Assembly (NCBI GenBank): GCA_016204335.1
Contig: JACQKU010000004.1
Location: forward strand, 1 to 51,137
DNA: 51,137 nt
Source of the DNA: Candidatus Liptonbacteria bacterium
GTDB taxonomy: Bacteria; Patescibacteriota; Minisyncoccia; UBA6257; 2-01-FULL-56-20
Direction of reading: 5' to 3'
Under the pieces are notes generated by a model. The model was not told the origin of the DNA. It worked only from the letters and a program-made list of their open reading frames with translations, and did not search any database. Made by a program: the position numbers and the translations under genes. Each line of letters opens with the position of its first letter. Within the stretch, counting starts at the first letter, position 1. Positions 19,560 to 26,257 of the stretch are shown one piece after another.

Positions 19560-21416
19560 ATGTTTAAATTGATTTCCAATTTTGTCCCCCAAGGCGACCA
19601 GCCGGACGCCATCGAAAAGCTGTCCGAAGGGGTGAGCCACGGCCTCGAACATCAGGTTCTTTTGGGCATTACCGGAAGCGGCAAAACGTTTACGATGGCG
19701 AAAATGATTGAACAGCTTCACCTGCCGACGCTCGTCATCTCGCCGAACAAAATCCTCGCGGCCCAGCTATACCAGGAATTCAAAAGTTTTTTCCCGGAAA
19801 ACGCGGTTCATTATTTCGTTTCCTACTATGACTACTACCAGCCCGAGGCGTATCTGCCTTCGACCGACACGTACATCGCGAAAGACGCGCGCATCAATAA
19901 GGACATCGACCGGCTCCGGCACGCGGCGCTCCAGGCGGTGCTCGAACGCCGCGACACCATTGTCATCGCTTCGGTTTCCTGCATTTACGGCGTCGGCGAC
20001 CCGGCGGAATATCAGAAAGCGTGTCTCGCCCTGAAACTCGGACAGAAAATAAGTCCGGCTGACGCGGCGCGGCACCTTAATTTTTTGCAGTACGAACGTG
20101 TAGAGCGCGAGCCGGAGCATATCGGCCAGTTCAAACTCGAAAAAAACGAACTTGTGGTTTATACAATCGCCGGAGAAAGAATATTATTGACATTTTCCGC
20201 CAAAGGCGGATCCGCCTCGGGCGGAAAAAATCAACTTGTTTCAATTTTCAACTCCCACAAAAACGAGTCGATACAGTCGCTCAAAATATTTCCGGCGAAA
20301 TTTTGGGTGACGCCGCGCGACCGGCTCCGCATCGCCATTGCGAACATCAAAAAAGAACTGTCCGAGCGCGTTGAGGACTTGCAGGCCGCGAACAAATTCG
20401 CCGAAGCCGAACGGCTTACCAAGCGCGTTTCGTTCGACCTCGAACGGCTGAAAAAAGACGGGTATATGAACGGAATCGAAAACTACTCGCGGCATCTCTC
20501 ATTCCGAGAGCAGGGCGAACCGCCGATGACCATTCTCGATTATTTCCCAAAACCGTTTTTGCTATTTATCGACGAATCGCACATCGGCGTGCCCCAACTG
20601 AACGGGATGTACGCGGGCGACCGGAGGCGCAAGCAAACGCTTGTTGATTACGGCTTCCGGCTTCCGTCCGCTCTCGACAACCGCCCGCTCCGGTTCGAGG
20701 AATTCAAAAAGAAAATCGGCCAGACGATTTATGTTTCGGCGACGCCCGGCGACTATGAAATGCAAATTGTAAAAGAAACGGGGCAGGTCGCGGAGCAAAT
20801 CATCAGGCCCACCGGCGTGCTCGACCCTGAAATCATCATCAGGCCGGCGCAGACGCAGATAAAAAGTTTGCTCGCGGAAATAAAAAAGCGGACGCTCAAA
20901 AACGAGCGGGTTTTGGCGCTGACGCTCACGAAACGCCAGTCCGAAGACCTGACCGAATTTCTTTTGAGCCGCGGCATCAAAGCCGAATATATCCATTCGG
21001 AAATAAAAACGCTGAAGCGGCCCGAAATTCTCCACAGGTTGCGGAGCGGCGAAGTTGACGTGCTCGTCGGCATCAATCTTTTGCGCGAAGGTTTGGATTT
21101 GCCGGAAGTTTCGCTCGTGGCAATTTTGAACGCCGACCGCGAAGGATTTTTGCGGAATCACCGGAGCTTGATGCAGATGGCGGGCCGCGCGGCGCGCTCC
21201 ACCAACGGCCAGGTGATTTTCTACGCCGACCAGATTACCGAATCCATCAGAAAAGCGGTCGGCGAAACCAACCGCCGCCGGAAAGTCCAGCTCGCGTTCA
21301 ACAAAAAATTCTCATTGGAGCCGAAGACAATCAAAAAGCCGCTCACGGTCGCGAGTTTGCTCGAAATCGCGGGGTTTCGGAGCGAAAACGACGCGCAGAT
21401 TGCGGACGAGGATTGA
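19560..21416 (+). CDS. uvrB: Excinuclease ABC subunit B
   Basis: 618 residues. Helicase motifs: I LGITGSGKTFTMAKMI, the beta-hairpin SYYDYYQPEAYLPSTDTYI, II FIDESH, motifs IV-VI VLALTLTKRQSEDL, VGINLLREGLDLPEVSLVAI and QMAGRAARSTNG. It is the DNA-damage verification helicase of nucleotide excision repair. It stops soon after KKFSLEPKTIKKPLTVASLLEIAGF, without the C-terminal UVR domain that contacts UvrC. Domain 2 carries an in-frame palindromic repeat (SAKGGSASGG, 20194-20229). The final 43 bases before the variable tail are repeated exactly at 22205-22247, beyond a toxin-antitoxin cassette, where an alternative tail continues. Confidence 0.95.
   Translation: MFKLISNFVPQGDQPDAIEKLSEGVSHGLEHQVLLGITGSGKTFTMAKMIEQLHLPTLVISPNKILAAQLYQEFKSFFPENAVHYFVSYYDYYQPEAYLPSTDTYIAKDARINKDIDRLRHAALQAVLERRDTIVIASVSCIYGVGDPAEYQKACLALKLGQKISPADAARHLNFLQYERVEREPEHIGQFKLEKNELVVYTIAGERILLTFSAKGGSASGGKNQLVSIFNSHKNESIQSLKIFPAKFWVTPRDRLRIAIANIKKELSERVEDLQAANKFAEAERLTKRVSFDLERLKKDGYMNGIENYSRHLSFREQGEPPMTILDYFPKPFLLFIDESHIGVPQLNGMYAGDRRRKQTLVDYGFRLPSALDNRPLRFEEFKKKIGQTIYVSATPGDYEMQIVKETGQVAEQIIRPTGVLDPEIIIRPAQTQIKSLLAEIKKRTLKNERVLALTLTKRQSEDLTEFLLSRGIKAEYIHSEIKTLKRPEILHRLRSGEVDVLVGINLLREGLDLPEVSLVAILNADREGFLRNHRSLMQMAGRAARSTNGQVIFYADQITESIRKAVGETNRRRKVQLAFNKKFSLEPKTIKKPLTVASLLEIAGFRSENDAQIADED
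20194..20229. repeat. Palindromic TCCGCCAAAGGCGGA repeat in frame in uvrB
   Basis: TCCGCCAAAGGCGGA followed by TCCGCCTCGGGCGGA forms two tandem hairpins. A near-identical copy lies at 34207-34241 in a non-coding interval. Inside uvrB it is translated as SAKGGSASGGK. Confidence 0.85.
21339..21381 (+). repeat. 43-bp direct repeat, copy 1 (uvrB 3' end)
   Basis: Identical over 43 bases to 22205-22247; it encodes PLTVASLLEIAGFR of UvrB. It forms the left boundary of the toxin-antitoxin cassette. Confidence 0.95.
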
Positions 21417-21432
21417 TCCCGTGAGAAGTCCG

Positions 21433-21450
21433 ATGCGAAGACGCATCGGC
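21433..21450. terminator. Hairpin after uvrB
   Basis: CCGATGCG and CGCATCGG pair around AAGA shortly after the uvrB stop. No T-run follows. It may end the uvrB message or insulate the toxin-antitoxin promoter. Confidence 0.4.
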
Positions 21451-21490
21451 AGTCCAGACGGCGCTGTCGGGATTTACTTCTAAATTGAGC

Positions 21491-21518
21491 TTGACAGGTA
21501 TAGCAATTTTGCTATACT
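21491..21518 (+). promoter_or_regulatory. Promoter and operator of the toxin-antitoxin cassette
   Basis: TTGACA (21491-21496), 16-nt spacer, TATACT (21513-21518). The palindrome GTATAGCAA-TT-TTGCTATAC (21498-21517) fills the spacer and overlaps the -10 box, as expected for autorepression by the Xre-type antitoxin. Confidence 0.8.
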
Positions 21519-21557
21519 GGAAAATGAAAGGTCGGCGGCCGGAATACAATAAACAAT

Positions 21558-21857
21558 GTGAATATACAGATACTCAGCAATGTCTCGAAGTTTCTTGAAG
21601 GACTCTCAAGAGAGGACGACGCCAAAATAGCCGCGCATTTGAAATCGCTTGCAATGGATCAGACCGACGGGCTTGCGATAAAACCTCTCAAAGGGAAAAT
21701 AAAAGAACTAATCGTGAGGCAATACCGAATCGTGTTCTTCAAAATAGGCGATAGCGGATATGTCGTGGATGTTTTCAGAAAACAGAGCAAGAAAACCCCG
21801 AAGCGAACCATCGAGCGAGCCGAGAGAATCTATCGGGACATTAATGCAAAGCAATAA
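21558..21857 (+). CDS. RelE/HigB-type toxin (Gp49-like)
   Basis: 99 residues from a GTG start at 21558. The conserved C-terminal half LKGKIKELIVRQYRIVFFKI, GYVVDVFRKQSKKTPKRTIERAERIY matches the phage-derived Gp49-like/HigB group of the RelE superfamily, ribosome-dependent mRNA interferases. Basic residues needed for RNA binding (Arg57 and the KKTPKR segment) are present. Toxin before antitoxin is the HigBA order; the Xre gene starts 29 bp downstream. Confidence 0.85.
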   Translation: MNIQILSNVSKFLEGLSREDDAKIAAHLKSLAMDQTDGLAIKPLKGKIKELIVRQYRIVFFKIGDSGYVVDVFRKQSKKTPKRTIERAERIYRDINAKQ

Positions 21858-21886
21858 CTGCCAGTCGGGTAATAACAAAAAATGAG

Positions 21887-22204
21887 ATGAAAAAAATAAA
21901 CGCTGCAAAATATAATTTTACTTCGCTTGATACGATCATCAGAAAAAAACTCGCCAATCGGCGATTCCGCGCGTCGTTCACGGAAGAAACAAACAGATTG
22001 CAATTGGCACGCGAAATCAGAGGATTACGCGCGAAGAGGAATATGACCCAGAAAGAAGTCGCGGCGGAGGCGAATATGCCCCAATCCGTTGTCGCGCGTA
22101 TAGAATCAGGAACGCACAGCGTCTCGATTGCCACGCTTCATAAAATCGCGGGGGTCTTCGAAAAACGTGTCGGCTTGGTGGGACAAACACAAGACCGCAG
22201 ATAA
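21887..22204 (+). CDS. Xre-family antitoxin (HigA-like)
   Basis: 105 residues. A helix-turn-helix of the Cro/C1 type covers about residues 40-95 (LAREIRGLRAKRNMTQKEVA, MPQSVVARIESGTHSVSIATLHKIA). The N-terminus probably binds the toxin. It ends exactly where the second copy of the uvrB 3' repeat begins (22205), so the stop codon lies at the cassette junction. Expected to repress the promoter at 21491-21518 through its palindrome. Confidence 0.85.
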   Translation: MKKINAAKYNFTSLDTIIRKKLANRRFRASFTEETNRLQLAREIRGLRAKRNMTQKEVAAEANMPQSVVARIESGTHSVSIATLHKIAGVFEKRVGLVGQTQDRR

Positions 22205-22291
22205 CCGCTCACGGTCGCGAGTTTGCTCGAAATCGCGGGGTTTCGGAAAAACGAAGAGGATATTGATACGTCGTTGGTTGAAGAAGAATAG
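22205..22291 (+). pseudogene. Displaced uvrB 3' end (copy 2 of the 43-bp repeat plus an alternative tail)
   Basis: The first 43 bases equal 21339-21381. The same frame continues as KNEEDIDTSLVEEE to a TAG at 22289-22291, a plausible ancestral UvrB C-terminus different from the present one (SENDAQIADED). It has no start codon. It shows that the toxin-antitoxin cassette came with, or created, a replacement uvrB end. Confidence 0.85.
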
Positions 22292-22327
22292 TTACTCTGA
22301 TAAAATATATGAAACTAAAGATACGAT

Positions 22328-23593
22328 ATGTCATCAAAAAAATTTATATTTCAAGATAAAAAAATAAAGATTGATTCCGATACTACAAAAATACTGGATG
22401 ATTTCTTTGACACAATCCCTACTCTGGAAAAAGAGTTAGAGAAAACTCTGTTGGTTTTATTTGATTCAAAAACTAAAGTTTTTTATACACTCTGTAATAT
22501 AAAAAAGAAAAATTTTGTGGGTTTAGTAGATAAAAATGCGGTCATTGACCCTGATCTCCAGGAAGATTACAAGTTAAATAGAGACCTTCAGCCGAACAAT
22601 CCAGATTTCAAGGAAATGCAAAATGACGCAAGTAAGGGCAGGCAATTTACTGATATTGTAGTCGAATACAATAAACAATATAAACCAGATAGGCCCTTAA
22701 AAATCCTGGGTGGCCAGCACAGGGCAGAGGCGATAGAACAAAAATCTCCAGATGAATCAGTACATGGATTGAGAATTTATTTCAACCTAGATAAAGACAA
22801 AAGAGCTGAAATCGCTATAATTTCTAACACGAATATCGATATTTCTCCTGACCTGCTTGATAGAATGGAGGAGCAAAGACTTGATCCACCAAATAAGCTT
22901 AGAGATTTTGCATACGCAATAGGCTTGCTTGAAAAAGGTAAAGATTTTGCTGATTCAAGAGTTAACCCTAATAATTTACCTACGGTAAGGATGGCTAGAA
23001 CATTTATAGTTAATTTTTATAAGGGAAGGGAATACGAAGAAGATTATGATAGCGATGCATTAGAAGGAATGATTTGTTCTTCATCTGGCATGGATTCTGA
23101 TTACGAAAAAATTTATAAAATTAAAAACTTTGCTGAGGATGAAAAATTAGTAGGAGCAGGAAAAAAATTTATAGAATTACATAAAAAACAATATAAAATT
23201 GCCTCGAATAGAGAGGGACTTAAACAAGTAAAAGCCCACAGGATGAAAGCAATGGCTATAGCAGTTGTTTCTGCGTGGTCTTACGTAAGTGGGTTGTTAC
23301 AACGTGATTCGAAAAGATTAAGTAAATTTTACGATTTACCAAAAAACTCTGGCAAGAATGACCCGCTGAATGCAAAAGCGATGACAGCTTTTCAGCTTAA
23401 AGGCGTTGACCCCGAAGCATATCGTGGGCTTGGCACAAGAACAGACGCAAAAGAACGTGGCAGATTAATAACAATTTTCTTAGAATACTCTAAGGCCGCA
23501 AGTGGAGACGAAATAAATCCAACTTTATTAGACCGAGCAGTTAGATATTATCAAGGCAATAAAATGAGAAAAGAGGGTGATAAATATAAATGA
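22328..23593 (+). CDS. DGQHR-domain protein (DndB-related)
   Basis: 421 residues. The hallmark is ILGGQHRAEAIEQ near residues 126-138, the DGQHR-type motif found in DndB and related proteins of DNA-modification and defence loci. Further family-like parts are LRIYFNLDKDKRAEIAIISN and SPDLLDRMEEQRLDPPNKLR. No dnd genes for phosphorothioation are nearby. The codon use is clearly more AT-rich than the uvrB and rpsT genes on either side, indicating transfer. It overlaps the next gene by four bases (ATGA), so the two products are made together. Possible roles: DNA-binding regulator or nuclease-like antiphage component. No catalytic mechanism can be claimed. Confidence 0.75.
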   Translation: MSSKKFIFQDKKIKIDSDTTKILDDFFDTIPTLEKELEKTLLVLFDSKTKVFYTLCNIKKKNFVGLVDKNAVIDPDLQEDYKLNRDLQPNNPDFKEMQNDASKGRQFTDIVVEYNKQYKPDRPLKILGGQHRAEAIEQKSPDESVHGLRIYFNLDKDKRAEIAIISNTNIDISPDLLDRMEEQRLDPPNKLRDFAYAIGLLEKGKDFADSRVNPNNLPTVRMARTFIVNFYKGREYEEDYDSDALEGMICSSSGMDSDYEKIYKIKNFAEDEKLVGAGKKFIELHKKQYKIASNREGLKQVKAHRMKAMAIAVVSAWSYVSGLLQRDSKRLSKFYDLPKNSGKNDPLNAKAMTAFQLKGVDPEAYRGLGTRTDAKERGRLITIFLEYSKAASGDEINPTLLDRAVRYYQGNKMRKEGDKYK

Positions 23594-24135
23594 AATCCTC
23601 TAGTTATTCATTGATAGATCATATAAAACTGCTCCTCGATTCAAACGAATGGTATCTTGAAAAGATTAGAACGAAAAATACTCTCCCATTCCAGGAAGAG
23701 ATTTTTTGTATGGCGGTCATATCTAATGCTTGGTCGGCATTAGAAGGATACATTAATTTCATAGCTTCTTTGGCAAAATTCGCTAGAAAACTTGAATCTC
23801 ACGAAATGGCCTTCCTTGAGGAAATGGATTGGAAATTAAACGACAAGGGGAAATTTGAAAAACAGACAGCCTATCAGTCAACTACTAAAAAGTTCCTTTT
23901 TTTGTTAGAAAGGTTTTCTTCTGTAAAAATAGTTAAATTTAATAAAAGTAGAATCTGGAACGATATGAAAGTATCAGAAAAAATAAGAAATGGCCTCATA
24001 CATCCAAAAGAAACTATCGTCTTTAAGGATTTTAATCTTGAAACAGCAGAAATGACACATAAGACCGCCAAACTAGCTATTCTTTTTTTGGAGAAAAAAG
24101 TTTTGAAATCAAAACACTCGAGTTTCCAAAGTTAA
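23590..24135 (+). CDS. HEPN-like protein, possible RNase
   Basis: 181 residues, mostly helical by composition. It contains KIRNGLIHPKE with Arg133-x4-His138, the R-x(4-6)-H motif of HEPN-domain ribonucleases, preceded by a helix with a charged/aromatic face (SNAWSALEGYINFIASLAKF). HEPN proteins often act as toxins or abortive-infection effectors held in check by a partner. The start overlaps the DGQHR gene. AT-rich like that gene. The HEPN call is based on the motif and helical plan alone and is tentative. Confidence 0.6.
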   Translation: MKSSSYSLIDHIKLLLDSNEWYLEKIRTKNTLPFQEEIFCMAVISNAWSALEGYINFIASLAKFARKLESHEMAFLEEMDWKLNDKGKFEKQTAYQSTTKKFLFLLERFSSVKIVKFNKSRIWNDMKVSEKIRNGLIHPKETIVFKDFNLETAEMTHKTAKLAILFLEKKVLKSKHSSFQS

Positions 24136-24139
24136 GACC

Positions 24140-24167
24140 TTGTAAATTTTCCGGTTCCTGCTATACT
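24140..24167 (+). promoter_or_regulatory. Predicted promoter of rpsT
   Basis: TTGTAA (24140-24145), 16-nt spacer, TATACT (24162-24167). The ATG is at 24180, so the leader is only about six bases. Confidence 0.55.
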
Positions 24168-24179
24168 ACTCTCACTTTC

Positions 24180-24434
24180 ATGCCCATCACGCAATCAGCC
24201 AAAAAAGCGCTTCGGCAGAATATCCGCCGGCGGGTTCAGAACGTCAGGAAAATGGACGCGGTGAAAAGCGCCGTCAAGAAGTACAAAAAACTGGCTTCGG
24301 AGAAAAAAACCGCCGAGGCGGAAAAACAGCTCTCGCTCGTTTATAAAGCGATTGATAAGGCGGTTAAAACAAATTCACTCAATCGCAATAAGGGCAGCCG
24401 GATGAAATCCCGGCTCGCGAAGCTCGCACGATAA
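24180..24434 (+). CDS. rpsT: Ribosomal protein bS20
   Basis: 84 residues, basic and helical: SAKKALRQNIRRRVQNVRK, KSAVKKYKKLASEKKTAEA, YKAIDKAVKTNSLNRNKGSR, MKSRLAKLAR. The pattern is that of S20, which binds 16S rRNA helices early in 30S assembly. Monocistronic, with a near-leaderless promoter. Length is normal. Confidence 0.95.
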   Translation: MPITQSAKKALRQNIRRRVQNVRKMDAVKSAVKKYKKLASEKKTAEAEKQLSLVYKAIDKAVKTNSLNRNKGSRMKSRLAKLAR

Positions 24435-24446
24435 CCTTGACCTTGA

Positions 24447-24869
24447 CTATGACAGTGACGATGATTTTGACGCTGGCGAGGATAGGTAGCCGGTAAATTT
24501 CCTTAATCGTTTCGCAAGGCTTCTTGCTTCTTCCAAAAATTCCGAGTGTTGCACCTCCGAAATATAGCCATCATCAAGCGCACAATCCAAACAAGAAACT
24601 ACCTCGTCCAACGAGCAATGCGCTCTATTGATGTAAAGCCGCATATCTTTGTCCGTACTTTTGTTGGTGCTCTCCGCAATATTTAAAACAATGGAGTTCA
24701 ACGCCCGTTTCGTCTGGTCGGTCAAAGCATATATTTCGCTTTTCGGATAGCTTTTCAAAATTTCGTTAATTTTATTCCTAAATAATCTAGAATCTGTGTA
24801 AACATCCCATTCTCTAAACCTGAAGCCGTACTCGTCAACTTTTTTCCTCTCTGTCATAGTCATTGTCAT
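24447..24869 (-). CDS. Four-helix bundle protein (S23/23S rRNA intervening-sequence family)
   Basis: 140 residues. Family features: YALTDQTKRALNSIVLNIAE (the conserved AxxSxxxNIAEG-like stretch), MRLYINRAHCSLDEVVSCL, and a final helix EEARSLAKRLRKFTGYL. Homologs occur both free and inside rRNA intervening sequences, and in diversity-generating loci; function is not settled. The region near its stop and start shares TGACTATGACA in inverted orientation. It follows holA with 3 bp between them. Confidence 0.8.
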   Translation of the reverse strand: MTMTMTERKKVDEYGFRFREWDVYTDSRLFRNKINEILKSYPKSEIYALTDQTKRALNSIVLNIAESTNKSTDKDMRLYINRAHCSLDEVVSCLDCALDDGYISEVQHSEFLEEARSLAKRLRKFTGYLSSPASKSSSLS

Positions 24870-24872
24870 AGA

Positions 24873-25685
24873 TCACAGTACTACATCCAGCAACGCTTCC
24901 TCATAATCCAACTTTCCAGATTTCACCAATATGTCATATGTTGCGAGCCGTCCAAGCTTCTCGGGCCACTGGTAGATAATCATATTGAAAATCTTCGGGA
25001 GCGGCTCGTTCATCGAGAAAAGTTTTTCGAGCGATGCCATCCTGTTCTCGAGCTGATATCCTTTCAAGCCCTGTAAAAGGCTGAAATAATTCGGCGCGAT
25101 TTCAAGGCCGAGTTTTTCGAGTTCCCGCGCGCCGAGCGGCTGGTCTTGATTTTTGATAACCGGACTCAAAGAGCTTATTTTCTGCAACTCGGTGACCAAT
25201 CGCCACGCATCGTTTTCATACGCCCTCGAAAGAAATTCCAGAGCGGGAACTCCGAGTTTTACTCCACATTCTCCGGCTTTTGCGGCGATGAATTCTTCCC
25301 ATTCTTTTCCTTCGAGATAGTCGAATTTTTGGACGTCGACTTTCGCGGACTTTTTGGAAAGAAATCCGAATCCCTCGGTCGGCTTCTTTTCGGAGAGCAA
25401 AACGGTCATGCCGCTTTGTTTCGCGGCTTGTTTCAGTTCTTCCGCGAGTTTTTTGCTCGCCGACTCTTCGGCTCCCGCGTAGAAAGCATTTTCAAGAATC
25501 GCGAACTTGTCCGGCGCGAAGAGCGACTGGTTTTTTATAAAATCCTGAAACCGGAGAAAATTTTCTTTATCGGCAAGGTCGAAAGAATCGATGCTTACGC
25601 CGCGCTTCCCCCGGAACTCCGCGATGATGCTCCTTTTTTTCTCTTCCCGGCGGTAATCGTCGGGACCGCATAAAAAAATCAGCAT
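24873..25685 (-). CDS. holA: DNA polymerase III delta subunit
   Basis: 270 residues. The start MLIFLCGPDDYRREEKKRSI is the usual HolA beginning, followed by FAPDKFAILENAF and the AAA+-like domain II-III regions LEFLSRAYENDAWRLVTELQ and SLLQGLKGYQLENRMASLEK, with the clamp-loader C-terminus RLATYDILVKSGKLDYEEAL. It opens the beta clamp (DnaN, encoded at 41318). It is shorter than the Escherichia coli protein but all domains are present. Confidence 0.85.
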   Translation of the reverse strand: MLIFLCGPDDYRREEKKRSIIAEFRGKRGVSIDSFDLADKENFLRFQDFIKNQSLFAPDKFAILENAFYAGAEESASKKLAEELKQAAKQSGMTVLLSEKKPTEGFGFLSKKSAKVDVQKFDYLEGKEWEEFIAAKAGECGVKLGVPALEFLSRAYENDAWRLVTELQKISSLSPVIKNQDQPLGARELEKLGLEIAPNYFSLLQGLKGYQLENRMASLEKLFSMNEPLPKIFNMIIYQWPEKLGRLATYDILVKSGKLDYEEALLDVVL

Positions 25686-25779
25686 TTTTTAAATTTCTAG
25701 TATCTAAACTCTAAACAATATCAAAACTCCAAATTCAAATCTTTGGCAGGAGCTAAAAAAACGAATGGTACTCGCAAGA

Positions 25780-26016
25780 TTACGAAACCGCCACAAGGGT
25801 TTTCGTTCTGGGAGCGCGCAATAACGTGGACGCCCGCTTGAGAAATCCCGCTGCTTCGAGTATTTCCACGTAAACCGGAATCCCTTTTTTGCTGAAGTGA
25901 ACGACGACATTGCCCATTTCGGACGCGTAGTCAATCGGCGCTTTGCCGAGTTCAACGCGGAGCACGTCGGCTTCAGGTTCGTAGCTCATCGCGACTTTTT
26001 TATTTCCTTTTTTCAT
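25780..26016 (-). CDS. DUF2283 protein
   Basis: 78 residues: MSYEPEADVLRVEL, VVVHFSKKGIPVYVEILEA. This is the DUF2283 pattern of short beta-strand proteins. The start overlaps the end of the DUF4258 gene by 17 bases. DUF4258/DUF2283 pairs behave in genome context like toxin-antitoxin modules; no function is proven. The 94 bp between its stop and holA hold an AT-rich spacer only. Confidence 0.75.
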   Translation of the reverse strand: MKKGNKKVAMSYEPEADVLRVELGKAPIDYASEMGNVVVHFSKKGIPVYVEILEAAGFLKRASTLLRAPRTKTLVAVS

Positions 26017-26257
26017 ATTGGTTTTTTCTGCCGGGGTAAAACGTAATGACGACTTTGACGCCCAATTCTTCCTTATATACTACTCGCAGAACTCGCGCAT
26101 TGTCAAAATCGCGCTGGGCGATTCTGAGAGGCCGTCTTGAATCATCGATAAAATCGGGATTCTGGACGGCTTCGATTATGTCGGCCTTGGAAACGTAGAC
26201 CTTGTATTTCTCTAAAATCGCAAATTTTTCGAGTGCGTGCTTCGTGAAATGAATCAT
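26000..26257 (-). CDS. DUF4258 protein
   Basis: 85 residues from the ATG at 26255-26257: MIHFTKHALEKFAIL, SKADIIEAVQNPDFIDDSR, VLRVVYKEELGVKVVITFYP. The HALEK start and the VVxxE...VIT strands fit DUF4258, a small fold related to RelE-like toxins. The start overlaps the pyrG stop by four bases (ATGA), so a possible toxin is translationally coupled to an essential nucleotide-synthesis gene. A longer frame to 26770 lies inside pyrG and is not real. Confidence 0.75.
   Translation of the reverse strand: MIHFTKHALEKFAILEKYKVYVSKADIIEAVQNPDFIDDSRRPLRIAQRDFDNARVLRVVYKEELGVKVVITFYPGRKNQYEKRK

Noticed and set aside
20562-21161. 199-codon minus-strand frame opposite uvrB.
   Set aside because: Shadow; no motif, and uvrB is certain on the other strand.
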